Source: Hallella mizrahii (GTDB taxonomy: Bacteria > Bacteroidota > Bacteroidia > Bacteroidales > Bacteroidaceae). Taken from it: a stretch of 64,000 nt of DNA. Location: contig NZ_VUNG01000011.1 of the NCBI RefSeq assembly GCF_009695775.1, positions 23,348 through 87,347 on the forward strand. The letters are read 5' to 3'. The translations under genes were made by a program, and so were the position numbers. This document shows positions 31,922-40,108 of this stretch, in pieces (the first letter of the stretch is position 1; each line of letters opens with the position of its first letter). Below the pieces are notes generated by a model. It was not told the origin of the DNA. It did not search any database and was given only the letters and a program-made list of their open reading frames with translations.

Positions 31922-32815
31922 ATGGCCAGTCGCGGAAACCTTAGCTTACCCCAGCTTGCCGAGCGCTATCACATACGGGATATCTTCGGCGGGAGTGTCG
32001 CCTACTTCTCTTCAAAAGAGGGCGGCAAGAGTGACTTGCGCGCCTATACCAACAGCATCAGCTGCCACGAGCTCCACCTCATCAGCTCGGGCACAGCCAC
32101 TGTCACCGTGGGCGATGAGCGGATGGAACTGCATAGCGGTGATTTGCTTCTGCTTCATCCTTTCCAACCCGTCGACTGCTCCTTTCCCGAAGACACGGAG
32201 ACTGAGGGACTGCTCTTAGAAGACAGCTTCTATCAGCAGCTCATGCAACTCGACGGCGGTGACGCTCCCCTGATGCCCAAGGGCGGCACGGAGCCATGCC
32301 TCTATCATCTCGACGCGGCACAGGCTGCGGAACTCAGTGGTATCTTCCAACAGATCCGACGCACAATACACTATGTACATATATATAAGGTGGAGATGCT
32401 ACGCTCACTGGTGCACGTCTGCCTGCTCTTTATCAGCGAACTGCCCTACGACCGCAGTCTCGTAGCGCCCGACCTCCGGCATAAACAAGACATTCTGAGA
32501 ATCTTCTTCTTCCTGGCCCATAAGCACTTCCGACAAGAGCGACAGATCGGATTCTATGCCGACAAGCTCAGCATCACCACCACTTATCTCAGCCGCGTGG
32601 TGCGTGAGCTCACGGGCAACACCATCAACAACTACCTCAACAACCTCGCCTTTGAGGAAGCCTGCACCATGCTGCGCTCCTCCGACATGCCCATCGGCGA
32701 GATCGCTTTCTCCTTAGGCTTCGGCGATCAGAGTGCCTTCACCAATTTCTTCAAGGCACACGCTGGCTGCACGCCCAAAGCCTATCAGAAGGAAAACCGC
32801 CAGCAGAACGATTAA
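31922..32815 (+). CDS. AraC-family transcriptional regulator
   Basis: This 297-residue regulator has an N-terminal cupin-like ligand domain (VGDERMELHSGDLLLLHPFQP) and a C-terminal pair of helix-turn-helix motifs (YADKLSITTTYLSRVVRELTG and IGEIAFSLGFGDQSAFTNFFK) of the AraC/XylS family. It is divergent from dcuB-ansB-porin with facing promoters, so control of those genes is likely, but the ligand is unknown. Its end overlaps the convergent yitT-like gene by 4 bases. Confidence 0.9.
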   Translation: MASRGNLSLPQLAERYHIRDIFGGSVAYFSSKEGGKSDLRAYTNSISCHELHLISSGTATVTVGDERMELHSGDLLLLHPFQPVDCSFPEDTETEGLLLEDSFYQQLMQLDGGDAPLMPKGGTEPCLYHLDAAQAAELSGIFQQIRRTIHYVHIYKVEMLRSLVHVCLLFISELPYDRSLVAPDLRHKQDILRIFFFLAHKHFRQERQIGFYADKLSITTTYLSRVVRELTGNTINNYLNNLAFEEACTMLRSSDMPIGEIAFSLGFGDQSAFTNFFKAHAGCTPKAYQKENRQQND

Positions 32816-33762
32816 CTCTGCTTGGCACTCTCCCCTATCTGCTTGTTGATCTCTTCCAGACTGATCTTCTTCCTCACCTTCACACGGTCGAAGCCTTGGC
32901 CATAGACACCCGTCACAGCACTCTGCGCCACAAAGGCGTCGGGGTCGATCTCGTCGATAAGGTCGAAGATCAGACTCGACTCGCTGCGCTTGGCGATACA
33001 GAAGATGACTTTGATGTCCTTCTTGGAGTAGAAGCCGTTGCCGTTGAGCGTGGAGCAGCCGCGGTCCGCAATCTTGTTGATGGCCTCGCCAATCTCCTGA
33101 TACTTGTCAGAGATGATGAGGAACTGCACGCTCTGCCGCAGTGAGTTGATGACATAGTCCACACAAAAGGACACGATGAACAGCAGCACATAGCCATAGA
33201 GCACCTTCTCCCACGACCGCAGCACTACGTAGCTGGACGTGATGATGGTCATGTCACAAAGCAGGATGATGCGGCCCAGCGACACGTCACGGTACTTGTG
33301 CACGATGGCGGCGATGATGTCCGAACCGCCCGTACTGCCGCCTGCTGACAGTCCGAGCCCCACACTCGTGCCCATGAACACGCCACCGACAATGCACGCC
33401 ATGAACTTCTGGTCAGACAGCGCATGGATGTTCATGCCGAAGATATGCTGAAACAGCGTGGAGGCTACGGTGAAGACGACAACCGCATAGATGGTCTTGG
33501 CACAGAAGCGCCAGCCGAGCACGGCGAGCGCGGCGATGAGCAACAGCGCATTGAGCAGGAAATAGGTGTTCTGCACCGGTATGCCCGTACCCCAATAGAC
33601 GATCGAGGCGATACCCACGATGCCGCCCGTGGTGATCTGGTTGGGCACGAGAAACACGTTGACGCCAATAACTCCAATGAGCATGGCGATGGTGATGATC
33701 ACATAGTCGCGTATGGTGCGATAGACCGACTTACCTTTTTTTCTTTCCATTCTGTCGTTCAA
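32812..33762 (-). CDS. YitT-family membrane protein (DUF161/DUF2179)
   Basis: This 316-residue inner-membrane protein has five or six hydrophobic segments over residues 15-200 and a soluble C-terminal DUF2179-like domain (GNGFYSKKDIKVIFCIAKR, FVAQSAVTGVYGQGF). Function is not established for the family. The ATG at 33762 overlaps the stop of the upstream cysteine-rich gene (ATGA), so the three genes from 34186 down form a coupled operon. The 3' end overlaps the AraC gene end by 4 bases. Confidence 0.88.
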   Translation of the reverse strand: MNDRMERKKGKSVYRTIRDYVIITIAMLIGVIGVNVFLVPNQITTGGIVGIASIVYWGTGIPVQNTYFLLNALLLIAALAVLGWRFCAKTIYAVVVFTVASTLFQHIFGMNIHALSDQKFMACIVGGVFMGTSVGLGLSAGGSTGGSDIIAAIVHKYRDVSLGRIILLCDMTIITSSYVVLRSWEKVLYGYVLLFIVSFCVDYVINSLRQSVQFLIISDKYQEIGEAINKIADRGCSTLNGNGFYSKKDIKVIFCIAKRSESSLIFDLIDEIDPDAFVAQSAVTGVYGQGFDRVKVRKKISLEEINKQIGESAKQS

Positions 33763-33965
33763 TAATTACTGTTCCGGATTTCTATGGTTATCTCGCGGAA
33801 ATCGCGCCGTCCCTCTATGTAGTCGGCATAGAGCTCCTCTGCCGGACGTCCCTTGAGAAACTGACACGCTCCGCAATTGTCGCAGTCGCTGATGCAGCGA
33901 AAGGCCTCAACGACAAAGTGCTCTCGCTCCTCGCGTGTGGAGCCCTTGATGTCCGGCGGTGTCAT
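33759..33965 (-). CDS. Cysteine-rich small protein (68 aa), paralogue 2
   Basis: The 68-residue protein begins MTPPDIKGSTREEREHF and carries four clustered cysteines in CISDCDNCGACQF, then the YADYIEGRRDFREI motif. The start at 33965 overlaps the stop of its upstream paralogue (ATGA); a longer frame to 34079 only reads out of frame through that neighbour. The CxxxCxxCxxC spacing suggests binding of a metal or Fe-S cluster (inference). No named family is recognised. It precedes the YitT gene, also with ATGA overlap. Confidence 0.75.
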   Translation of the reverse strand: MTPPDIKGSTREEREHFVVEAFRCISDCDNCGACQFLKGRPAEELYADYIEGRRDFREITIEIRNSNY

Positions 33966-34186
33966 CGGCGCTGCCTCCCTGCGAAACGCTCGCTGTATTC
34001 CCTGTTGATGTCGGCCAGCTCCCGCTTGCCGTCGATATAGTCCTGATAGATGCCGTCGACAGTACCGCCGCCGAGCCAACAGCTTGAACAGTTCTCACAA
34101 CCGCCGGCCCCGCAGTCGAGCGAGCCGCGGATGATGCGGACGCGCTCCTCGCGCGTCGTGTCCTTGATGAGTATGCTTTTTCCCAT
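33962..34186 (-). CDS. Cysteine-rich small protein (74 aa), paralogue 1
   Basis: This protein starts MGKSILIKDTTREERVRII and contains CGAGGCENCSSCW and YQDYIDGKRELADINREY. It is plainly a paralogue of the next gene: both share TREER, a four-cysteine cluster and a Y-x-DYI-x-G-x-R-E tail. An alternative upstream ATG at 34216 exists. The chosen start gives the better alignment between the two. It is first in a three-gene coupled operon with a -7 box 28 bases upstream. Confidence 0.75.
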   Translation of the reverse strand: MGKSILIKDTTREERVRIIRGSLDCGAGGCENCSSCWLGGGTVDGIYQDYIDGKRELADINREYSERFAGRQRR

Positions 34187-34213
34187 AGTCTTGCAAACTT
34201 GCTTTTGATATGG

Positions 34214-34221
34214 CAAAAGTA
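34214..34221 (-). promoter_or_regulatory. -7 box for the cysteine-rich/YitT operon
   Basis: TACTTTTG on the minus strand fits TAnnTTTG, 28 bases before the start at 34186. The remaining 34222-34444 holds no gene. Confidence 0.5.
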
Positions 34222-34444
34222 ATCATTTTCTGTTATATTTCCCCACTTTCCCCTATATTTCTTTTCATCAGAGAATTGCCACCAACGACACACATTATAC
34301 TATGGCGGAGATAAGCCCGTTTAGGACTCTGCTTAGAGGTGTCACTGATGTCAAGTTCTACCTTTTCAGACTAACAAAGCTCTTTGCCTAGACAACACGC
34401 TTTTACAGGTGAGCCATTTTTCTCATTTTAAGAACACCGTAGAA

Positions 34445-36769
34445 TTACATTCTGTTCTTCTGGCTTTGACCTGCTCCTGTACCCTTATACTTGCTTCGAG
34501 TGACATTGAACTTATAACGGACTGTCAATGAGATTTTACTTGTTGAGAACTCATCGAAGATGGTTTCCTTCAGTTTGCCGTATTTACCTATGATGTGACT
34601 GTCGTTCGTACCAAACACGTCGTTAACATAAAGCTGGAAAGTCAAGCAGTCTTTTAGGAAGCTTTTGTATATAGACAGGTCGGTGTTGAACATCGGTTTG
34701 TAGATATAATGGTTCTCCTCGTATCCCTTTGTGATGTAAGTCATCATAACGGAGAACATCGCCCATTTCGTATCGAAAGTGTTGTTGAATTTAAGTTCCG
34801 CTATAGGATTGTTAAGATAATATCCGTCCCTTGTTTCTAACTTGAACCATTGCTTCTCAATCAATGCTGACAGCTCTGGATGCCAAATGCCAAAGGTAGG
34901 CTGCAAGGTGAGCGACGAAGTCACATTGTTATAAGATTCGCCATTTATCATCCTCATCAATCCAATGGTGGCATTGTCCTTATACATCTCTACAGTCTGA
35001 TATATCGGATCGGATACATGTTCATAAGTCAAGTTGAAAGTCAGCCATTTGTAGGCGAGGTCGTAACTTATATTTCTTGAAATCTCTGAGACAAGAAACG
35101 GATTACCGGTTTCATATGTATAATGATTGCTATATTGCACACCGCTTCTTAATACCCAGTAGTTAGGACGATCGATGTCGGCTGCATAGCTCAGCTGCAT
35201 CTGTACATTGCCAAACGGCATCGAAAGGCTGAGAGACGGAAACCAGTTGTCGTAAGTCTTGCTTTGCTCCGACATATACTTACCATCGTCATAATATTTG
35301 AAATCAACATTCTCGTATCGCAATCCCGCTTCCATGTTCAACTTGCCAAAGTCACGACTATAAGTAACGAACGCAGAGGACATGCCCTCTTTAATGCGGT
35401 CTCTTACATTGTCGGCAAGAGTATTTGGTATGATGGCGTAGTTGGTGTTACGATTGGTGAACGAATACTCGCCACCTACAGACAAGTCACCACCCAAAAG
35501 CGGATAAGAGAGCACCGTTTTGGAAGCTATCAAGCGGTTGTACTTTGAAGTGGTACTGTTTACAAGTTGGTTTTGCATATCCGAGTTCACTTCCTGATAA
35601 TGCTCATCTATATTGTTTTTATTGTTTCCTTTCGACCAAAACCAATCGGTATTGAAGTCAATACCCAATTTACCTACCTTACCTACATAATATATATTAC
35701 TTGACAAGTTGCTATTCTGCCCAAACTCCGATAGGATAGAAGTGTTGGTCTCAGTCAGATCTTCATCTCTCAGCACAGAGCCTTCCGTCTTTCCGTCTGT
35801 TATCAGCTTTGGATTGCGCAAGAAACTAAAGCTTGCTCCCAACGAATTGTTGTCGTCAAACTGATAACTGACATTCAAGCGAGAACTGAAAGTTTCGGTT
35901 TTGTTCTTCCAACGTGTTTTGTCCTGTTGGTTCCATGTCTTGTCAAGATAGGTCATCTGATGCAAGTCCTTCTCGTCTGGCGACGATTGTTTTGAGCCAT
36001 AGGCGTAGGCGCCAAGCTCCAATCCGCTCTTACGGTAATACATATTCAGTCTGTCATATCCGCCAATGTTCTTTTTCTCGTCGTACGATCCTTCTGTTGT
36101 AGCGTCAAATCCGAATCCATCTCCTTGTATCTTCTTTGTGGTGATACGTATAACAGCCTTCGTGCTTGCAGCATAACGAGCACCTGGGTTAGATATTACT
36201 TCAACCGACTTGATGTTGTCCGAACTCAAACGGTCGAGTTCGCTTCTGTCTCTCATCTGTCGTCCATTGATATAGATGATAGGCTCGCCACGTCCAAACA
36301 CCTTTATGTTGCCATTCTGTGCAGACACGTTAGGTATGCGGTCGAGCAGATGCTCCATTGTTCCTGCCTTTTCAAGGACAGAACCAACAATAGTAGTCAC
36401 CATTCCCCCATTTTTCAAAACGGTTTTTGGCAAAGATGATTTTACTACCACTTCGTCGAGCATCCTGCTATCTTCTTCCATCTTGATAACTCCCACATTC
36501 TCACCTGTGCAGTTCTTGAATATTGTCTTATAGCCTACAGAAGTTACCTTGAGAATTCCACCGCTGCAAGAGGAGTCGATGGAAAAGCACCCGTTCTCTC
36601 CACTCACAGCCCCATTGACAAATGTTGAATCTTGACGGTTTAGGAGCACTACATTTGCAAAGGCCAGAGGCTCTCCTTTGGAATCTACAATCTTTCCTGA
36701 AATGTTCTGTGCCATCATCTGTGACATTGTTGAGAAACAAACGACTATTGTCAAGAAAAACTTTTTCAT
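34445..36769 (-). CDS. TonB-dependent-receptor-like outer-membrane beta-barrel protein
   Basis: This 774-residue outer-membrane protein has a signal peptide ending QMMAQ, a carboxypeptidase-regulatory-like domain (ISGKIVDSKGEPLAFANVVLL, residues about 22-100), a plug (LLDRIPNVSAQNGNIKVFGRG, IYINGRQMRDRSEL, VEVISNPGARY) and a 14-22-strand barrel. This layout is that of the outer membrane beta-barrel family (OMP_b-brl_3) common in Bacteroidetes, whose cargo is often unknown. It is less GC-rich than the flanking operons. IS30 debris lies immediately upstream, so its original promoter context may have been altered. Confidence 0.85.
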   Translation of the reverse strand: MKKFFLTIVVCFSTMSQMMAQNISGKIVDSKGEPLAFANVVLLNRQDSTFVNGAVSGENGCFSIDSSCSGGILKVTSVGYKTIFKNCTGENVGVIKMEEDSRMLDEVVVKSSLPKTVLKNGGMVTTIVGSVLEKAGTMEHLLDRIPNVSAQNGNIKVFGRGEPIIYINGRQMRDRSELDRLSSDNIKSVEVISNPGARYAASTKAVIRITTKKIQGDGFGFDATTEGSYDEKKNIGGYDRLNMYYRKSGLELGAYAYGSKQSSPDEKDLHQMTYLDKTWNQQDKTRWKNKTETFSSRLNVSYQFDDNNSLGASFSFLRNPKLITDGKTEGSVLRDEDLTETNTSILSEFGQNSNLSSNIYYVGKVGKLGIDFNTDWFWSKGNNKNNIDEHYQEVNSDMQNQLVNSTTSKYNRLIASKTVLSYPLLGGDLSVGGEYSFTNRNTNYAIIPNTLADNVRDRIKEGMSSAFVTYSRDFGKLNMEAGLRYENVDFKYYDDGKYMSEQSKTYDNWFPSLSLSMPFGNVQMQLSYAADIDRPNYWVLRSGVQYSNHYTYETGNPFLVSEISRNISYDLAYKWLTFNLTYEHVSDPIYQTVEMYKDNATIGLMRMINGESYNNVTSSLTLQPTFGIWHPELSALIEKQWFKLETRDGYYLNNPIAELKFNNTFDTKWAMFSVMMTYITKGYEENHYIYKPMFNTDLSIYKSFLKDCLTFQLYVNDVFGTNDSHIIGKYGKLKETIFDEFSTSKISLTVRYKFNVTRSKYKGTGAGQSQKNRM

Positions 36770-36795
36770 AATACGACTTTTTTTATAATCAAACA

Positions 36796-37322
36796 GGCGG
36801 AATCAATTCGCAAGTGCAAATTTACAAAGTCTTTTTGTAAACGAATTCATCTGGAGTGAGGAAATTTAATTTTTCCCTTAGTCTTGCGTTAATTTTTCTT
36901 TGTATCATCTTTATTCTCTGTTGACTTACATTCTTGAAATCGGTACCGTTTGGTATGTATTGCCTTATGAGGCCGTTTGTGTTTTAGATGCCACCCTTTT
37001 TCCATGGTGCATGAGGATCGGCAAAGGCCTCTTTGCCATGGGGCAGTTTTTTCATGACCAGCCAGTCTGTACTTCTGTCTATTATAGTCACAATTGCTCC
37101 TTTATTGTTTTTTCCTACTATGGTGTCCATTTCCAGGTCGCCGATTCTTCTTCCATCTGCCTTCTTGGGCCGTTCATGGATACTTGCGCGGTTGGGTATC
37201 TTTATGCGTGCTTCTCCGACCGGTCGGCGTCTATGCTTCAAGTGATGCCGACAGTTCTTCACTCCTGATGAAGTCGTTTACAAAAAGACTTCGTAAATTT
37301 GCACTTGCTAATTGACTCCGCC
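36796..37322. mobile_element. IS30-family remnant flanked by 59-bp inverted repeats
   Basis: GGCGGAATCAATTCG... at 36796-36854 and its near-complement at 37264-37322 differ at about six positions. Both encode the end of an IS30 transposase (PDEFVYKK-type), facing inward from opposite sides. The element is therefore a rearranged scar with two copies of the same end rather than a complete IS. Confidence 0.75.
36827..37262 (-). pseudogene. IS30-family transposase remnant
   Basis: On the minus strand, 37262 to about 36990 encodes an internal IS30 segment (RPVGEARIKIPNRASIHER, then GDLEMDTIVGKNNKGAIVT with the first acidic residue of the DDE triad). After a deletion and frame change, NGLIRQYIPNGTDFKNVSQQR and REKLNFLTPDEFVYKK give the C-terminal end. 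The N-terminal DNA-binding domain and the middle of the catalytic domain are gone, so it cannot be active. Confidence 0.85.
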
Positions 37323-37579
37323 CCGTCGACGAATGGGTGGTAAAAGGTTAATCGACAAAGGATTTCAAGGGCTTAAAGGATGATACTTTGCCGCAAGGTG
37401 CGATGATCCACTGGCAGGGCGCGCTCTATGTTGTGTTCAAAGCATCCTACCAAGAAAACCTTTGTGACTCCCTAAGGCAGAAGACCTAGACCCACAGTCT
37501 GTGATTTATAACGAAGAGCAACTGAATGCACTTAAACTGAACTCATCGCCTTAAACTTTAAGCAAAATTAAGTCTTTAC
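37323..37579. other. Gap with an orphan coding scrap
   Basis: No intact gene. A short plus-strand open stretch (about 37358-37489) reads KDFKGLKDDTLPQGAMIHW then GALYVVFKASYQENLCD before a stop; it looks like the end of a lost gene, but I do not recognise the family. Confidence 0.4.
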
Positions 37580-37595
37580 GGTAACAATTGTTACC
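37580..37595. promoter_or_regulatory. Perfect 16-bp palindrome, candidate CRP/FNR-type operator
   Basis: GGTAACAATTGTTACC is completely self-complementary. It lies 72 bases upstream of the -7 box and 103 bases before the first gene of the nitrate-reductase operon. Size and symmetry suit a dimeric regulator of the CRP/FNR superfamily. The link to nitrate or nitric-oxide control is inference. Confidence 0.5.
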
Positions 37596-37666
37596 CCTGA
37601 AAGAAAAAAATCAATACCACGGAATAAAAAAAAACGTCAGAAGGTCACGAACTCAAAGAAATTACC

Positions 37667-37674
37667 TAACTTTG
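37667..37674 (+). promoter_or_regulatory. -7 box of the nitrate-reductase operon
   Basis: TAACTTTG fits TAnnTTTG, 24 bases before the ATG at 37698. No -33 TTTG is present, which is consistent with a promoter that needs an activator. Confidence 0.6.
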
Positions 37675-37697
37675 AGGCGAACTAATAGCAATAGCCC

Positions 37698-38132
37698 ATG
37701 AAATCTAAGACACAATTCCTTCTGACGGTCCTTTTCTGGGGCAGCGTTTGGGGTATCATCGAAGCCTCCTTAGGGTGGGTGCTCCATGCCACCCACCTCC
37801 ATCATGGCACGTCGAATATCCTCTTTGCCTTTGGCATCTTCTGTATGCTCTCCGCAGCAGCCCGGAGTGGCAAAGGCTCCGTTGCCGTCATGCTCACCGC
37901 TGTGGTGGCTGCTGTCATCAAGTTGTCGGACCTCCTTCTTCCCGGTGTTGAAGGCGGTGTGCTCCATCCCGCACTCTATATTCTCTTGGAAGGAGCCATG
38001 ATATCCGTCGTGAGCCAGTTTTTCTCTTTCCACTCACGCATAGCGCAACGTCCCACCTTGTCACTGTGGGAGACACGCCTCGCCGCCCCCGCTTTCGCCG
38101 TGGCGGTAGCGCTGACACTTATCACAGGCTAA
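37698..38132 (+). CDS. Small membrane protein at the head of the nitrate operon
   Basis: This 144-residue protein has four or five hydrophobic segments (for example FLLTVLFWGSVWGIIEASLG and ALYILLEGAMISVVSQFFSF) and a His-rich loop (LHATHLHHG) between the first two. No family is recognised. It is the first gene after the promoter and lies 10 bases before mobA, so it is probably part of the nitrate-reduction unit, perhaps in cofactor metal supply or membrane anchoring. That role is inferred from position only. Confidence 0.65.
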   Translation: MKSKTQFLLTVLFWGSVWGIIEASLGWVLHATHLHHGTSNILFAFGIFCMLSAAARSGKGSVAVMLTAVVAAVIKLSDLLLPGVEGGVLHPALYILLEGAMISVVSQFFSFHSRIAQRPTLSLWETRLAAPAFAVAVALTLITG

Positions 38133-38142
38133 TGTCAGGCCT

Positions 38143-38784
38143 ATGCCCACCCATCTACCGTCATCTTCCTCCCTGCTGACGGGTGCCATCCTCGCCGGAG
38201 GCCACAGCAGCCGTTTTGGGAGCAACAAAGCACTTTTCGCCCCCGATGGCGAGACTCTCATCAGCAAAGCCGCTGACCTGCTCCGTCCGCTTACGGGAGA
38301 AGTGCTCGTCAGTGCCAGTCCTGCCCATGCCGGGACATATGATTTTCTCGGTCTGGAGATCGTTGAGGACCTGCATCCCGACAGCGGTCCCTTAGGGGGA
38401 CTGGAGGCGCTGCTCCAGCGTTGCAGCACACCCTGGCTGCTTGTCCTGACCTGCGACATGCCCTTTGTGGACAGCGACGCGCTCCTGACGATGATTCGCC
38501 ACGCACTCCAACCGCAAGGGCACCATCACGGCGTTCTTCCCCGCGCACTCGCTTGGCGGCGCTGTGACGGCAGCATCTCACCCTTCCCGCTGCTTATAGA
38601 ACAAGACGCGCTGGCCATTCTCCAAGGCCGCATCCGCGCTGGAAAATTAAGCATGAAAGGTCTGCTCTGCGCCGTGGACACCTATTATATCACGTCTCCT
38701 TCTGATCGCCTGCTCAGTAATATCAACCGACCGGAAGACTGGACAGATAGAAAATTTTCTAAAGACAATATAGCAAATACCTAA
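38143..38784 (+). CDS. mobA: Molybdenum cofactor guanylyltransferase
   Basis: MobA adds GMP to molybdopterin to make the bis-MGD form of the cofactor that NarG requires. The 213-residue protein has the nucleotidyltransferase signature LAGGHSSRFGSNKA at residues about 14-28, the EDLHPDSGPLGGLEALL segment and the metal-binding TCDMPFVD motif. It lies 10 bases before narK. Linkage of mobA to narGHJI means that the cofactor-maturation step and the enzyme are expressed together. Confidence 0.92.
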   Translation: MPTHLPSSSSLLTGAILAGGHSSRFGSNKALFAPDGETLISKAADLLRPLTGEVLVSASPAHAGTYDFLGLEIVEDLHPDSGPLGGLEALLQRCSTPWLLVLTCDMPFVDSDALLTMIRHALQPQGHHHGVLPRALAWRRCDGSISPFPLLIEQDALAILQGRIRAGKLSMKGLLCAVDTYYITSPSDRLLSNINRPEDWTDRKFSKDNIANT

Positions 38785-38794
38785 ATCAAGCATT

Positions 38795-40087
38795 ATGGTA
38801 CAATCGCAATTCAAACTCAAAGGAACGCCCTCCTCAGCACTTTTGGGAGCCACCCTCGGCTTCTTCTTTGGCGTGATGGCCATCTCGCTCTTCGGTCCTA
38901 CAAGCACGACACTCGGAGCCGCCATGGGCTTGGGCGCTACAGAGCTCGGCCTGCTCGTCTCTGTGCCGTCACTCACCGGTTCTCTGCTGCGTATACCTTT
39001 CGGCGCCATGGTCGACACCAATGGCGGTCGACGAGGATTCCTTTTTCTACTCGCCGCGGCTGTCTTAGGGCTTGGGGCACTGAGTATACTCTTCACGCTA
39101 TATCCCGTAGAGACTCCAGGGAGCATGACGGGTCTCTACCCCATAGTTCTGTTACTTGGTTGCTTGGCTGGATGCGGAATCGCCACATTCTCTGTTGGAG
39201 CTTCACAGTCAAATTATTGGTTTGCCAAGAGTCGTCAGGGATATGCCTCTGGAATATATGGCGGACTGGGCACCACTTCCGCCGGCATCCTGGCTTTCGC
39301 CCTTCCGCTACTGCTACATCGCTTCGGGTTCACGGCCGCCTACTATATTCTGACGGGCGTGATGCTCCTCGGTCTCCTATTATATATATGGCTTGGAGCC
39401 AATCCACCCTATTTCCAGTTTCTCAAAGCCGGTAAAAGCGCAGAGGTGGCGCGCGACAACGCACTGGCCTGCGGGCAGGAGCTCTTCCCCAAAGGTAATG
39501 CCGCTACAAGTCTGAAAATCTCGGCCCGCATCCCACAGACATGGATGCTCGTTCTCTGCTATTTCACAACTTTCGGCGGGTTTATGGCTTTGACAGCTTG
39601 GTTTCCCACATTCTGGAAGAAAGGCATGGGACTGGACCCGATGCTTGCTGGAGGTCTCACGGCAGTATTCTCTATCCTTGCTGCCTTGCTACGCGTGCCA
39701 GGTGGTAGACTATCCGACCGCATCGGCGGCGAGAAGGTCTCCATGGGTGCCCTTGCTTTATTGGCAGTTGCCGGTCTGCTGATGAATATCCCAATGGGAT
39801 GGGTGGGCCTCTTCTTCGTCAGCCTACTCATCGCTGTGGCATTTGGCTTCAACAATGGCGCCACGATGAAGCTCGTACCCGTATATGTCAGTGAGGGTGT
39901 GGGCGGTGCTAATGGCTGGGTAGGTGGACTCGGCGCTTTCGGCGGCTTTGTCTTCCCGCCGTTGATGGGACGCCTCGTTGACCTCTCGCCGACAAATGGC
40001 TACGGTCTTGGCTTCCTGCTCTTCACTGGATTTGCCGTGCTCGTGATGGTCATCAACTACTTTGGCATGATGCGCAATAAATCATGA
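38795..40087 (+). CDS. narK: NarK-type nitrate/nitrite transporter (MFS)
   Basis: This 430-residue major-facilitator protein has about twelve membrane segments. NarK-family features are GPTSTTLGAAMGLGATELG, the FGAMVDTNGGRRG loop and the glycine-rich GFNNGATMKLVP and GGANGWVGGLGAFGGFVFPP segments that form the nitrate signature. It probably brings nitrate to the cytoplasmic NarG active site and exports nitrite. It lies 10 bases after mobA and 21 bases before narG. Confidence 0.93.
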   Translation: MVQSQFKLKGTPSSALLGATLGFFFGVMAISLFGPTSTTLGAAMGLGATELGLLVSVPSLTGSLLRIPFGAMVDTNGGRRGFLFLLAAAVLGLGALSILFTLYPVETPGSMTGLYPIVLLLGCLAGCGIATFSVGASQSNYWFAKSRQGYASGIYGGLGTTSAGILAFALPLLLHRFGFTAAYYILTGVMLLGLLLYIWLGANPPYFQFLKAGKSAEVARDNALACGQELFPKGNAATSLKISARIPQTWMLVLCYFTTFGGFMALTAWFPTFWKKGMGLDPMLAGGLTAVFSILAALLRVPGGRLSDRIGGEKVSMGALALLAVAGLLMNIPMGWVGLFFVSLLIAVAFGFNNGATMKLVPVYVSEGVGGANGWVGGLGAFGGFVFPPLMGRLVDLSPTNGYGLGFLLFTGFAVLVMVINYFGMMRNKS

Positions 40088-40108
40088 CTCGAACTTTATT
40101 TTTATGCT

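Noticed and set aside
32812..32815. Four-base overlap of convergent AraC and YitT genes as a frameshift
   Set aside because: Both genes end with normal stops and family-typical C-termini; short convergent overlaps are common.
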